64,000 bases of DNA from Verrucomicrobiota bacterium (lineage in GTDB: Bacteria > Verrucomicrobiota > Verrucomicrobiia > Chthoniobacterales > Terrimicrobiaceae). Of this stretch, positions 42,852 to 51,378 are shown piece after piece. The stretch is taken from positions 1 through 64,000 of the forward strand of contig JAPLTF010000020.1 of assembly GCA_026398275.1 (NCBI GenBank), read 5' to 3'. Under the pieces are notes generated by a model that did not search any database, was not told the origin of the DNA, and saw only the letters and a program-made list of their open reading frames with translations. Made by a program: the position numbers and the translations under genes. Position 1 is the first letter of the stretch, and every line of letters starts with the position of its first letter.

Positions 42852-43877
42852 ATGATCACAGAACTCTCCCAACTCGCCGTCTACATCGTCTTCGGCATCG
42901 TCCTCGTCGTCGGACTGGTGCTCGTCATCGTGCTGGCCAACTTCTTCGGGGTCTGGCTGAGGGCCAAGATCGCCGATGCGCCGGTCCCGTTTTCAAAGCT
43001 CATCGGCATGCGCCTCCGGAAAGTCCCCGTCGGCATGATCGTCGACAGCCGGATCACCGCGGTCAAGGCGGGCATCCCGCTGGAGACCGACCTGCTCGAG
43101 GCCCACTACCTCTCCGGCGGAAATGTCCCGCATGTCGTGCTCGCGCTCATCGCCGCCGACAAGGCCGGCATCACGCTGGACTTCAACCGCGCCTGTGCGA
43201 TTGACCTCGCGATCAAGGGCACGAGCAAGACCGTTCTGGAAGCGGTCCGCACGAGCATCAACCCCAAGGTCATCGACTGCCCGAATCCCGCGACCGGAAA
43301 AGTCACGATCGACGCGGTCGCGCGCGACGGCATCGGCGTCAAGGTCCGCGCCCGCGTCACCGTGAGATCGAACCTCGACCGCTTCGTCGGCGGCGCCACC
43401 GAGGAGACGATCATCGCCCGCGTCGGCGAGGGCATCGTCACCTCGATCGGATCCGCCCTCTCCTACAAGGACGTCCTCGAAAACCCCGACCGCATCTCCA
43501 AGACCGTCCTCCAGAAGGGGCTCGACAGCGGGACCGCATTCGAAATTTTGTCGGTGGACATCGCGGATGTGGACATCGGCGACAACATCGGTGCGAAGCT
43601 TCAGGCCGAGCAGGCCGAGGCCGACAAGGTCGTCGCGCAGGCGAAGGCGGAGATGCGCCGCGCCGCCGCCGTCGCGAGCGAGCAGGAGATGAAGGCGCGC
43701 ACGCAGGAGATGCGCGCGAAGGTCGTCGAGGCCGAAGCCCAGGTCCCTCAGGCGATGGCCGAAGCATTCCGCAGCGGCAACCTCGGCATCATGGATTACG
43801 TGAAGATGAAAAATATCCAGTCCGACACCACGATGCGCGAGAGCATCGCGGGTCCCGAAAAACATCCGGGCCACTGA
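42852..43877 (+). CDS. floA: Flotillin-like protein FloA
   Basis: A 341-residue SPFH-domain membrane-microdomain scaffold. One N-terminal hydrophobic segment (residues 9-34), then the FloA/YqfA core with [38 protein letters not shown] and a C-terminal Glu/Ala-rich coiled-coil ([20 protein letters not shown]). Length and the segments match the UPF0365/FloA family. A partner nfeD gene, often seen beside it, is missing; the next gene is of unknown kind. Confidence 0.93.
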   Translation: MITELSQLAVYIVFGIVLVVGLVLVIVLANFFGVWLRAKIADAPVPFSKLIGMRLRKVPVGMIVDSRITAVKAGIPLETDLLEAHYLSGGNVPHVVLALIAADKAGITLDFNRACAIDLAIKGTSKTVLEAVRTSINPKVIDCPNPATGKVTIDAVARDGIGVKVRARVTVRSNLDRFVGGATEETIIARVGEGIVTSIGSALSYKDVLENPDRISKTVLQKGLDSGTAFEILSVDIADVDIGDNIGAKLQAEQAEADKVVAQAKAEMRRAAAVASEQEMKARTQEMRAKVVEAEAQVPQAMAEAFRSGNLGIMDYVKMKNIQSDTTMRESIAGPEKHPGH

Positions 43878-43910
43878 TCATTTTCACGCCCGCCTCCGGC
43901 CCTCCGCTCC

Positions 43911-44381
43911 ATGGAACAAGTCGTCATCATCGTCGTCATCGGCCTCATCAGCCTTGTGAACTGGCTGATGAAGCGCTCCGCCGAAATCCGCGCGGAGCGG
44001 AGACTCGAGCGCCAGCGCCTGGGCATTCCCGAAGGCGATCCGTATCATGAGGGATCGCGGAAAGCCGGAACGCCCGCAGACCCTTCGCCTCCGGCCATGA
44101 CGCCCTCCGCCGACATGCGGCGGCTCATGGAGGCGCTCGGTCTTCCAGCAGGCGAGGAAGAGGATGTTCCGGAGTCCGCCCCGGACCTCCCGCCCCTGCC
44201 CGCCTTCCACCCGCCGACTCCGCCGAAACTCCGCGCCGGAAAAATCAAGGATCCCGGATTTGCCCCGCCTCCCGCCCCGCCCGCAAGCCCGCTCGCCCTC
44301 GCCCTTCACTCGCACGAAGGCATCCGTCAGGCGATCGTCCTCCGCGAAATCCTCGGCCCGCCGAAAGCACTCACGATCTGA
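43911..44381 (+). CDS. Hypothetical single-pass membrane protein
   Basis: A 156-residue protein with an N-terminal membrane segment (VVIIVVIGLISLVNWL) followed by charged helix, a Pro-rich middle (positions 44100-44280, many PP and APP repeats) and the end IRQAIVLREILGPPKAL, similar to a tail seen in several PVC-group proteins. It follows floA by 33 bp on the same strand, so a membrane role near FloA is inferred. Confidence 0.7.
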   Translation: MEQVVIIVVIGLISLVNWLMKRSAEIRAERRLERQRLGIPEGDPYHEGSRKAGTPADPSPPAMTPSADMRRLMEALGLPAGEEEDVPESAPDLPPLPAFHPPTPPKLRAGKIKDPGFAPPPAPPASPLALALHSHEGIRQAIVLREILGPPKALTI

Positions 44382-44394
44382 TCCTCCGACGATT

Positions 44395-44432
44395 GGAGGG
44401 ATGGCCGCCGTGCCGTCCCAAATTTTCTGGAT
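44395..44432. repeat. Degenerate short repeat, copy 2
   Basis: GGAGGGATGGCCGCCGTGCC and the following TCCCAAATTTTCTGGAT resemble 25331-25367. It lies after the floA partner gene and may be a relic of the same element. Confidence 0.5.
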
Positions 44433-44509
44433 CAGGCATCCCTCGGCGCTGACGGCGCAGCGCCCTCCAGACCGGACAGAAGGCTGCTCCGCCCCGGCTT
44501 CACGGCACA

Positions 44510-44552
44510 AAAAAATTGGGAGAAGCTGGTTGGAGCTTCTCCCAATTTGATT
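44510..44552. terminator. Bidirectional hairpin terminator
   Basis: AAATTGGGAGAAGCT pairs perfectly with AGCTTCTCCCAATTT around the loop GGTTGG, with A-runs on one side and T-rich sequence on the other. It lies between the convergent floA-partner gene and the histone-like gene and can end both. Confidence 0.85.
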
Positions 44553-44580
44553 TTGCTATCCGTCTAAAACGGATCGCGGG

Positions 44581-44721
44581 TTATTTTTTCTTCTTGGCGG
44601 GCGCTTTCTTAGCGACAGCTTTCTTGACGACTTTCTTGGCGGGCGCCTTTTTCGCGACAGCTTTCTTCACGACTTTTTTGGCGGGTGCCTTCTTGACTGC
44701 TTTTTTCTTTGCTACTGGCAT
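44581..44721 (-). CDS. Lys/Ala-rich histone H1-like small protein
   Basis: A 46-residue gene, too short for most ORF callers. It reads MPVAKKKAVKKAPAKKV and continues with repeated VKKAVAKKAPAKK units, ending in four lysines before TAA at 44581. Such Lys/Ala/Pro repeats are found in bacterial histone H1-like DNA-condensing proteins, such as chlamydial Hc1/Hc2. A strong Shine-Dalgarno-like AAAGGGGGG precedes the ATG, and a terminator follows 30 bp after the stop, so it is a real transcription unit. Confidence 0.85.
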   Translation of the reverse strand: MPVAKKKAVKKAPAKKVVKKAVAKKAPAKKVVKKAVAKKAPAKKKK

Positions 44722-44762
44722 TTAATATCCCCCCTTTCTATCCGCAACAGCGGGAAATTGTT

Positions 44763-44803
44763 TTGTGAACATGTTGTGAATAACTCACTGATGTTGTGAA
44801 TAA
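44763..44803 (-). promoter_or_regulatory. Pair of DnaA-box-like 9-mers upstream of histone-like gene
   Basis: TTATTCACA occurs twice on the minus strand (44775-44783 and 44795-44803), 20 bp apart, both fitting the DnaA box TTATNCACA. A third related ATGTTCACA is next to them. They lie in the promoter side of the histone-like gene and may link its expression, or an origin function, to DnaA. Confidence 0.5.
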
Positions 44804-44832
44804 GTCCCGCGGTGACATGCGTCAACAAATTT

Positions 44833-45426
44833 TCACAATTTTTCTTGATTTATTTTTTGGTGTTTCGCAGCGGGAATTTTTTTGCGCGGCGATATTTTGA
44901 TCATCGCGCAGGCCTCCCGCGCGATCTCTTCGACATTCCACAACCGCCCGAGACCCTCATAACCACAGGCGAGAAGGCCTTCTTCGGGTCCGATGAATTT
45001 CGCGCCGCGCGATTTCAGGCGCGCGACATTTTCCCGCGTCGCGGGGTGCATCCACATTTTTCCATTCATCGCCGGCGCGATGAGCAGCGGGGCGAGCGAT
45101 GCGAGCGCGATCGACGTGAGCGCATCATCCGCGATTCCGTTTGCGAGTTTGGCGATGACGTTCGCCGTGGCCGGCGCGATGAGCAGAAGGTCGGCGCGGT
45201 CGGCGAGCGCGATGTGCCCGGGATGCCAGGATTCCTGCGCGTCGAATGTACCGGTGGTGACCGCATTGCGGGAGAGCGTTTGGAACGTGAGCGGCGCGAT
45301 GAACTCCGTGGCATTCGCGGTCATGACGACATGGACATCGTGGCCGGCTTTGGTGAGGCGGCTTGTGAGGTCGGCGGCCTTGTAGGCGGCGATCGAGCCG
45401 GTGACGCCGAGGAGGATGGTTTTCAT
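44833..45426 (-). CDS. coaC: Phosphopantothenoylcysteine decarboxylase (CoaC-type)
   Basis: A 197-residue HFCD-family flavoprotein for the third step of coenzyme A synthesis. GVTGSIAAYKAADLTSRL, the active-site His in SWHPGHIALADRA, the PAMNGKMW motif and the late GLLACGYEGLGRL with the catalytic Cys are all present. It has only the decarboxylase half; the synthetase (CoaB) half usually fused to it is absent. Its start overlaps the gmk stop by 4 bp. Confidence 0.9.
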   Translation of the reverse strand: MKTILLGVTGSIAAYKAADLTSRLTKAGHDVHVVMTANATEFIAPLTFQTLSRNAVTTGTFDAQESWHPGHIALADRADLLLIAPATANVIAKLANGIADDALTSIALASLAPLLIAPAMNGKMWMHPATRENVARLKSRGAKFIGPEEGLLACGYEGLGRLWNVEEIAREACAMIKISPRKKIPAAKHQKINQEKL

Positions 45427-46037
45427 AATCCGGGAATGACCAGCCGGCGGCTGAGGTAGCGCTCCGCGCGCATGACGGCGCGGAACTTTTCGATGTCCTC
45501 CTCCATCGAGCCGCTGATCAGGGTGTAACGATAATCGTGCCAGTGTTGCATTTCTGCGGCCGCGTTCTCGAGGCGCATGGCGATCTGCTCCTCGCTCTCG
45601 GTGCCGCGCCGGCGGAGGCGGCGGGCGAGCTCATCGAGGCCCGGCGGCATAATGAAGACGTCGGCGAGCGCCCCGGCGATCACGGGATCCCCGCAGTTGC
45701 GGATGCTCGCCGCGCCGGCGGTGTCGATGTCGATGAGCACGTCGACGCCCTTGGAAAGATTGTCGACAACCGTCGAGCGGAGCGTTCCGTAGAAACGTCC
45801 GTGCACCTCCGCGTATTCCAGAAATTCCCCGGCCGCAATGCGCGCCTGGAAGTCGTCGTGGCCGAGAAAATAATAATCCTCCCCGTCGATTTCGCCCGGT
45901 CGCGGCGGCCGCGTCGTGCACGAGACCGCGTAGACAAAGTCGGGTTTCTGGCGCAGGGCGGTTGTCAGCGTCGTCTTGCCCGCGCCGGATGGCGCGGAGA
46001 GGACGAAGAGGATTCCGGATCGTTCGATCTTATTCAA
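45423..46037 (-). CDS. gmk: Guanylate kinase
   Basis: A 204-residue kinase for GMP to GDP. The P-loop is SAPSGAGKTT, followed by SCTTRPPRPGEIDGEDYYFL (GMP-binding) and ALADVFIMPPGLDELARRL. I set the start at TTG 46037 (TTG AAT AAG ATC), which overlaps the yicC stop codon in the string TTGAATAA. No ATG lies between it and the conserved core. The order yicC, gmk, coaC is a usual one. Confidence 0.9.
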   Translation of the reverse strand: MNKIERSGILFVLSAPSGAGKTTLTTALRQKPDFVYAVSCTTRPPRPGEIDGEDYYFLGHDDFQARIAAGEFLEYAEVHGRFYGTLRSTVVDNLSKGVDVLIDIDTAGAASIRNCGDPVIAGALADVFIMPPGLDELARRLRRRGTESEEQIAMRLENAAAEMQHWHDYRYTLISGSMEEDIEKFRAVMRAERYLSRRLVIPGL

Positions 46038-46896
46038 TGTTGGCAAGTTGTTCGCGGATCCTGTCGAGCTCCGCCTTGGCGCTGATGATGAGGCGGGCGA
46101 GCTCCGCGTCGGAAGACTTCGAGCCGATGGTGTTGAACTCGCGGCCGAGCTCCTGCGCGAGGAATTCGAGCGTGCGCCCGACCGGTCCGTCGCCTGCCAG
46201 CTTCTCGCGGAACTGGTCGATGTGGCTCGCTGCGCGGTCGAGCTCCTCGGTGATGTCGCCGCGCTCGGCGAGCAGGACGACCTCGGTGAGGAGGCGCGGG
46301 TCGTCGCAGGAGATTCCGATTCCGGCGCGCGCCACGCGGCGCAAAAGCGATTCCCGCTGCTGGAGCGTCGCCCGCTTCGCCAGCGGTGAGATTTTTTTTG
46401 CGATCGCCCCGAGGCGCCCGATCGCTTTGTCCAAAACGCCCTGCAAGGTTTTTCCCTCGCGACTCCGCGTGGACACGAGGCCGTCGAGCGCATGGTCGAG
46501 CGCGGCCACGACCGTTTCCTTCACGCCCTCGCCGGACGGTTCGGCCGACTGGACGACGCCCGGCGCGCGCAGGACATCGGCGATCGTGATCTCCCCGGGG
46601 AGCTGGAGCTTTTTCTGCAATGCCCGCGCCTCGCGCAAAAAGACGCCCGCCCGCGCGCTGTCGAGAATTCCGCCGGATGCGCCGCCCGCATGCGAGAGCG
46701 TGAGATTCACCTGCACGCGGCCGCGCGCCACGCGGGCCAGCGCCCGCTCGCGCACCACCGGCTCGAGCCAGGCGGCCCCGCGCTCCGCATGAAACACGAT
46801 CTCGGCGGTCTTGCGGTTCACGGAAAAGCACTCCACGACGGCAGCCCACGTCTTGGTCCGCGCTTCGCCGCGCCCGTGTCCGGTCATGCTGGTCAT
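46030..46896 (-). CDS. yicC: YicC family protein (RNA endonuclease-type)
   Basis: A 288-residue YicC/YloC protein. It opens with MTSMTGHGRGEA, and the C-terminal DUF1732-like end has GREFNTIGSKSSDAELARLI followed by KAELDRIREQLANIE. Members act on RNA, with endoribonuclease activity reported for YicC. It is the first gene of the yicC-gmk-coaC unit. Confidence 0.92.
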   Translation of the reverse strand: MTSMTGHGRGEARTKTWAAVVECFSVNRKTAEIVFHAERGAAWLEPVVRERALARVARGRVQVNLTLSHAGGASGGILDSARAGVFLREARALQKKLQLPGEITIADVLRAPGVVQSAEPSGEGVKETVVAALDHALDGLVSTRSREGKTLQGVLDKAIGRLGAIAKKISPLAKRATLQQRESLLRRVARAGIGISCDDPRLLTEVVLLAERGDITEELDRAASHIDQFREKLAGDGPVGRTLEFLAQELGREFNTIGSKSSDAELARLIISAKAELDRIREQLANIE

Positions 46897-46938
46897 GGGG
46901 AAAAACTAAGCGCGCGGCCGCTCACCTGTCGAGGAGGT

Positions 46939-47784
46939 TCATGATTTGAAATCCCGACGCTGAAAGATCGCGCGCGCGAGAACGATCAGCGTGGCGTTGA
47001 TGGCGAGCAGCCACGCGTAGTCCTCGATCATGTGCTCCCAGGGGATCCGGTATTCGAAGACATGGACCCATGCGGCCATGTGCGAGGTGATGAACCATGG
47101 TTTCAGGGACTCGAAGAACGGGATGTTTTTCAGGATCGAATCCAAAAAGAAAAACGAGAGCGTGGTGATCGTGGCGGCGGCGGGCTTCATGTCGAGGCAC
47201 GAGAGAAAGAACCCGACCGCCGGGATCGTGAGCAGCGAGAGCGAGAGGAAAAGCACCGCGAACGCGTAGCGGGCGAGGCCGGGGCCGAAATCATACAGCG
47301 CGAAAACTTTTTCCATCGGCGCGAAAACAAACAGCCCGCCCGCCCCGCTGTGCAGCAGCCCGACAATCAGCGCCGTGAGCCCCACAAACCACGTGAGCGC
47401 GAAAGAATACACGATCACGGCGCAGACCTTGAGCGTGAGGATCCGCCCGCGCGAGACCGGACGGCAGAGCATCATGCGCAATGTCCCGTCCTCGACTTCC
47501 TTCCCGACGACATCGCCGGCGACGAGCGCGAGGTAGAGGGCGCCGAGCAGGAATACCGACCAGAGCAGGACAAAGAACCCGAGCGTCAGGCCGGAGAGAT
47601 ATTCTCCCGCCGGATATCCCGAGTCTTCGATCACGCGGACAAGCGCGCCCCGCACCCGCGGCAGGTTCAGCAGAAACAGGATGATCACCTCGACGCCCAG
47701 AAACGCCGCGAACCCGATATAGGTCCGCTTGCGCGCGAAGAGCTTCAGGAGCTCGCCGGAAAATTGGTGGAGGAACCCGCTCAT
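46939..47784 (-). CDS. ABC transporter permease
   Basis: A 281-residue membrane protein of the ABC-2 type with six predicted membrane segments, including FAAFLGVEVIILFLLNL and LLWSVFLLGALYLALVAGD, and the short DVVGKEVEDGTLRMMLCRPV segment that is found in ABC-2 permeases just after the second helix. Its start overlaps the ATPase stop by 4 bp. With the ATPase it forms an exporter of unknown cargo. Confidence 0.85.
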   Translation of the reverse strand: MSGFLHQFSGELLKLFARKRTYIGFAAFLGVEVIILFLLNLPRVRGALVRVIEDSGYPAGEYLSGLTLGFFVLLWSVFLLGALYLALVAGDVVGKEVEDGTLRMMLCRPVSRGRILTLKVCAVIVYSFALTWFVGLTALIVGLLHSGAGGLFVFAPMEKVFALYDFGPGLARYAFAVLFLSLSLLTIPAVGFFLSCLDMKPAAATITTLSFFFLDSILKNIPFFESLKPWFITSHMAAWVHVFEYRIPWEHMIEDYAWLLAINATLIVLARAIFQRRDFKS

Positions 47785-48662
47785 CCTCCGGTCCTCTCCA
47801 GGTAAAAGTCTTCGAGCGTCCGGACGAGCCTCCGGAATTCCCCAACGCGCACGCCGGCGGCGACGAGCGCGGAGAGGACCGTCGCGGAGTCAAGGGTGCC
47901 GGGCAGAACAAACGTGCCGTCGGGCAGGACTTCCAGCTGCAACTCCTTGAGAACCGCCGCGCATTTTTCGATCTCGCGCGTTTCGATTTTCCACCGCGTC
48001 CCGCCCGGCCCGGCATCCTGCCACCTGCCGCAATAGGCGAGCGTGCCGCGGTGCAGGATGGCGACGCGGTCGCAAAGTTGTTCCACCTCGTGGAGGATGT
48101 GCGATGAGAGAATCACCGTCATTCCATGCTCGGCGCGCAGCTTCAGAATCAGTTCGCGCATCTCATGGATGCCGGCCGGATCGAGCCCCTCGGTCGGCTC
48201 GTCGAGCAGGATCAGCTCCGGATCCGGAAGAAGCGCCTGGGCGAGCGCGAGGCGCTGGCGCATCCCGTGGCTGTAGGCGCGGACGGGATCATGGATCCGC
48301 TCCTCGAGCCGGACGAGCCGGACAACCTCCTCCATGCGCTGGCGAGAAACCTCGCCGCCGAGCGACACAAAAAACCGCAGGTTCCTCCATCCGCTCAGGT
48401 AATCGTAGAACGCGGGCGTTTCAAAAATGGCTCCGACCCGCGCGAGCGCAAGCGGGCGGGCAGTCGAAACATCGTGCCCGTTCACCGTGACGCGCCCCGA
48501 ATCCGCGTGGACATGCCCGAGGGCGATCCCGAACGTCGTGCTCTTGCCGGCCCCGTTGTGCCCGAGCAGGCCGAAGATTTCCCCGCGCGCGACCTCGAAC
48601 GAGACGTCCGCCACAGCCGGTCGCCCGCGGAACTTTTTGCTGATCGAATCAAACCGGATCAT
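47781..48662 (-). CDS. ABC transporter ATP-binding protein
   Basis: A 293-residue ATPase. Walker A is GHNGAGKST, the signature motif is YSHGMRQRLALAQAL, Walker B is LILLDEPTEGLDPAG and the switch His is in SSHILHEVEQLCDRV. A C-terminal extension of 80 residues may regulate. The start MIRFDSISKK (48662) overlaps the stop of the prepilin gene by 4 bp. Earlier in-frame codons read shadow sequence. Confidence 0.92.
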   Translation of the reverse strand: MIRFDSISKKFRGRPAVADVSFEVARGEIFGLLGHNGAGKSTTFGIALGHVHADSGRVTVNGHDVSTARPLALARVGAIFETPAFYDYLSGWRNLRFFVSLGGEVSRQRMEEVVRLVRLEERIHDPVRAYSHGMRQRLALAQALLPDPELILLDEPTEGLDPAGIHEMRELILKLRAEHGMTVILSSHILHEVEQLCDRVAILHRGTLAYCGRWQDAGPGGTRWKIETREIEKCAAVLKELQLEVLPDGTFVLPGTLDSATVLSALVAAGVRVGEFRRLVRTLEDFYLERTGG

Positions 48663-49177
48663 GGGTCGGTGAACAGCCGGAGGTGGTTCGCGGCATGGCC
48701 GTCGGCGAACAGGTGGTTCACCTTGTCCTCCGAGTGGACATGCCAGCCTTCCTTGTCCACGACCACCGGGATTTTTGAGAGGTCGGTCGCGAGCGAGAGG
48801 AAATTCAAATTCACGGCGGACTGTCCGCTGAGGACGCTGTTCCAATAATAGCTGGTGCCGGTTTCGCGGGCCAGTGACTTGTCCGCCGGGCACGCGAAGA
48901 CGCGGGCGTCGGGGAGATACGCGGCCAGGGCGGTGTCGATCACCGGCACGTCCTCGCTGCGGCTCTTCCTGCCGGCCGCGAGCGCGGGCATCACCATGTT
49001 GTTGTCGGCCAGCCAGCCATTCAGCCCGACGCCGATCGCGCGGAGGTTGCCGAGGCACTTTGCCGAGTCGGCGCGCGCGATGCCAGACCGGGCAGCTGGA
49101 ACCGCAATGGCGGCGAGGACGGCCACGATGGCCGCGACGACCAACATCTCGATGAGAGTGAACCCTCGCGGGCTCAT
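48659..49177 (-). CDS. Prepilin-type protein with pseudopilin signal
   Basis: A 172-residue pseudopilin with the class III signal SPRGFTLIEMLVVAAIVAVL (cleaved after the Gly) and the C-terminal VNHLFADGHAANHL, a common ending in this group. The start MSPRG is set at 49177; the frame upstream is read from repeat B. Overlap with the ATPase gene makes a prepilin-ATPase-permease unit, which is unusual. Confidence 0.85.
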   Translation of the reverse strand: MSPRGFTLIEMLVVAAIVAVLAAIAVPAARSGIARADSAKCLGNLRAIGVGLNGWLADNNMVMPALAAGRKSRSEDVPVIDTALAAYLPDARVFACPADKSLARETGTSYYWNSVLSGQSAVNLNFLSLATDLSKIPVVVDKEGWHVHSEDKVNHLFADGHAANHLRLFTDP

Positions 49178-49179
49178 CT

Positions 49180-49266
49180 CAGGGAGAACAGGCGTCCCGC
49201 CTGTTTGGAGGCCGGTAATCGCATCGAAGCCTGGTGCCCCACACGGGCGGGACGCCCATGCCCCCT
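49180..49266. repeat. Palindromic repeat family B, copy 2
   Basis: CAGGGAGAACAGGCGTCCCG on the left and CGGGACGCCCATGCCCCCTG on the right are the same arms as in 23212-23303, and both inner parts contain TCGCATCG. The repeat lies directly before the prepilin start and may hold its promoter. Confidence 0.8.
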
Positions 49267-49308
49267 GGCCGAACATCCCCGCATGCAACTTACGAAGAGA
49301 AGGCTCCC

Positions 49309-49863
49309 TCATCGCGGGCTTTGGAGGTTCTTTTGCAGCTCTTCGAGCACCGGCGCGAAATCCAGCTTCACGTCCGCATTCGCCTCTTCGTAAAAACTCG
49401 AAACCCCCTGAGCGACGATCTTCTTCACATCGTCCTCGTTGACCCGCTCCGCGGACTGCGGCGCATTTTTCCGGATGTCATCGAGCGCCCGCCGCACGAG
49501 CTTCTGGCGCTTTTCGGGATTCATCTTGTTCAGGGCGGACATCATCTGCCGGAACCCCTCGGGCAGGGTCAGGTCGAGGAACCGCGCGCGTTCCGCCGCC
49601 GTGAGGCTCTCAAAAAATCCGCGCACCGCGCCGCTCTCACGCAGCTCCCGCCGCTGTTCAAAATTCAGGCTGTTGAGCTGTGCGGCGGTCCTCTCCAGGA
49701 CCTGCGCGCGCTGCGCGTCGCCGAGACCCGCGAGCGGATGCGACTCGACATACGCCTTCAATTTTTCCGGCGTCGGGCTCGCCGACCGCGAAAACCAGAT
49801 CACGCCAGCAGCCACAGCCCAGATCGCGAGAAGGACCGCAACGGTTCGCAAGAAAAGTTTCAC
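49309..49863 (-). CDS. Hypothetical membrane-anchored helical protein
   Basis: A 184-residue protein with an N-terminal membrane segment (TVAVLLAIWAVAAGVIWF) and a helical charged remainder with the segments SLTAAERARFLDLTLPEGFR and LNKMNPEKRQKLVRRALDDI. No family is recognised. It is probably exposed outside the cytoplasmic membrane. It precedes the prepilin gene on the same strand, separated by repeat B. Confidence 0.7.
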   Translation of the reverse strand: MKLFLRTVAVLLAIWAVAAGVIWFSRSASPTPEKLKAYVESHPLAGLGDAQRAQVLERTAAQLNSLNFEQRRELRESGAVRGFFESLTAAERARFLDLTLPEGFRQMMSALNKMNPEKRQKLVRRALDDIRKNAPQSAERVNEDDVKKIVAQGVSSFYEEANADVKLDFAPVLEELQKNLQSPR

Positions 49864-49911
49864 GCTGTCCTTGTATCACACTCCGGGCATGCAGGCAAAG
49901 AACGGCGCTTT

Positions 49912-50040
49912 GCTGGGGAGCACGCGCGCCTCGCGTGTGGAGGCCGGCGCCTCGCCGACCGGACCGATCAAAAGCCAAAACGGGCAATGAATGGCGGGGC
50001 GCCATTCACCACACGCGAGGGCGCGTGTGCTCCCCGGAGC
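49912..50040. repeat. Palindromic repeat family D
   Basis: A 129-bp inverted repeat. The left arm is GCTGGGGAGCACGCGCGCCT CGCGTGTG; the right arm is CACACGCGAGGGCGCGTGTG CTCCCCGGAGC, with a few mismatches. It lies in the divergent gap between two genes. Only one copy is seen in this window. Confidence 0.75.
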
Positions 50041-50123
50041 AGCAACCACGCCCGCGCAACGGCCAGGATGAAAAAGTTGTATTGCGCGACCGGCTTTCGA
50101 TCCGCCATCCTGCATTCCAGCAC

Positions 50124-50408
50124 ATGAACCACACCGCGTCACCATCCCGATACGACCAGATGACCTGCCGTCGCTGCGGAAAGAGCGGGCTGAAGCTGCC
50201 GGCGGTGTCGCTCGGGCTGTGGCACAATTTCGGCGGCCTGGACGCGCATGAGAACTCCCTCGCGTGGGTGCTTTCGCGCCCGGCCGTGACCACCGTCCTC
50301 CTCGGCGCCAGCAAGCCCGCCCAGATCGAGGAAAATGTCGCCGCCCTTGCAAACCTCGAATTTTCACCGGACGAGCTCGCGGCCATCGACGCCGCCTGTT
50401 TACTTTAA
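50124..50408 (+). pseudogene. Aldo/keto reductase with internal deletion
   Basis: A 94-codon open frame starting at ATG 50124. It joins the first part of a YghZ-type aldo/keto reductase (CGKSGLKLPAVSLGLWHNFG) directly to its last part (LAWVLSRPAVTTVLLGASKP and AALANLEFSPDELAAID). The family is about 330 residues long, so roughly 230 central residues, including the catalytic Tyr, Asp, Lys and His, are missing. The frame is intact over the junction. It cannot be an active enzyme. Confidence 0.85.
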
Positions 50409-50411
50409 GAC

Positions 50412-51233
50412 ATGCCCGCACGACGCATCCGCACCCTCCTGTTGAATCTTCGCTACTATTTCGAGGATCCCCTCTACGGACGGGAGCGAAGATTTCTCTT
50501 CATTGTTCTTCCCCTCTGCCTCCTCATCGCGGCGGGAATCGGGCTGGCCATCTATATTTCTCACAGCCAGCCCGCCGCCCCCGTCGAACCGGCTGCGCCG
50601 CTCCCGCTCCTGCCCGCAAAGCCGACGACCGCGGAGCTGATCGACAAGGCGAAGAAGGCCTACGAATCCGGCAACACGGACAGCGCGCTCTTCGGCCTTG
50701 CGAAGATTGACCTCACAACGGCGGACTCTCCGGTGGGCTGGGAACTCGCCGGGCTGCTCCGGGAAAAGGAAGGCGACATGACCGGCGCGTTTGAGTCCTA
50801 CTCCAATGGCCTCGCCACAAACCCGTCCGCCGACCTCTTCTACCGCCGGGCGCTGGTCTATCGCGGTTGGGAAAATCTCCCCGCCGCCCTCGCCGACCTG
50901 GACGCTGCAAACCGCTTGGACCCCCATGACCCGCTCTACACAAACGAACGCTACCTCCTCCTCATCCAGATGGGCCTGAAGGAAAACGTCCGCGCGGAAC
51001 TCACCGGATTCGTCACCTCGGGCGTCCGCACGGATACCAAGGAATGGATCTTTGCCCTCGCCGCCATCGCGCTCGAAAACGCCCAATATAATGACGCCGC
51101 CGAGACGCTCGGCGCCTGCCGCGAGGCCTTTCCTCCCGGCACATTTTCCAAGCTCCTCAAGAGCCCGGTCATGCAACGTCATCAGGCACAGCCGGAAATT
51201 CTCCCCTTCTATATCAATAATTCTCAGCCGTAA
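50412..51233 (+). CDS. Membrane-anchored TPR-like protein
   Basis: A 273-residue protein with a short cytosolic start, one membrane segment (FLFIVLPLCLLIAAGIGLAIYI), a Pro-rich linker (VEPAAPLPLLPAKP) and at least three TPR-like helix pairs: ADSPVGWELAGLLREKEGDM, SADLFYRRALVYRGWENLPA and TKEWIFALAAIALENAQYND. The fold is a protein-protein interaction one. It starts 3 bp after the deleted aldo/keto reductase frame. The cellular partner is unknown. Confidence 0.7.
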   Translation: MPARRIRTLLLNLRYYFEDPLYGRERRFLFIVLPLCLLIAAGIGLAIYISHSQPAAPVEPAAPLPLLPAKPTTAELIDKAKKAYESGNTDSALFGLAKIDLTTADSPVGWELAGLLREKEGDMTGAFESYSNGLATNPSADLFYRRALVYRGWENLPAALADLDAANRLDPHDPLYTNERYLLLIQMGLKENVRAELTGFVTSGVRTDTKEWIFALAAIALENAQYNDAAETLGACREAFPPGTFSKLLKSPVMQRHQAQPEILPFYINNSQP

Positions 51234-51378
51234 CTCGCTGCTGGTTAGGTGAATAGAAAAAGTTTATTTGATCGGTAATATTTTATCGACAAATCATGCG
51301 TTGCATAAGAAATTGTTTCGCAACGCACGCAACATCACGTCAGCGCAACACGTGCAACACAGCCATCCACATAAAACC

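Noticed and set aside
44503-44552. The hairpin near 44530 as a regulatory RNA
   Set aside because: Perfect stem with A and T tracts between two convergent gene ends is explained by a bidirectional terminator.
45423-46493. Guanylate kinase read as a 356-residue protein
   Set aside because: The first 150 residues are the shadow of yicC in another frame; the TTG at 46037 gives a normal-length kinase.
49177-49312. Longer prepilin starting in repeat B
   Set aside because: The pseudopilin signal must be near the N-terminus, so the Met at 49177 is right.
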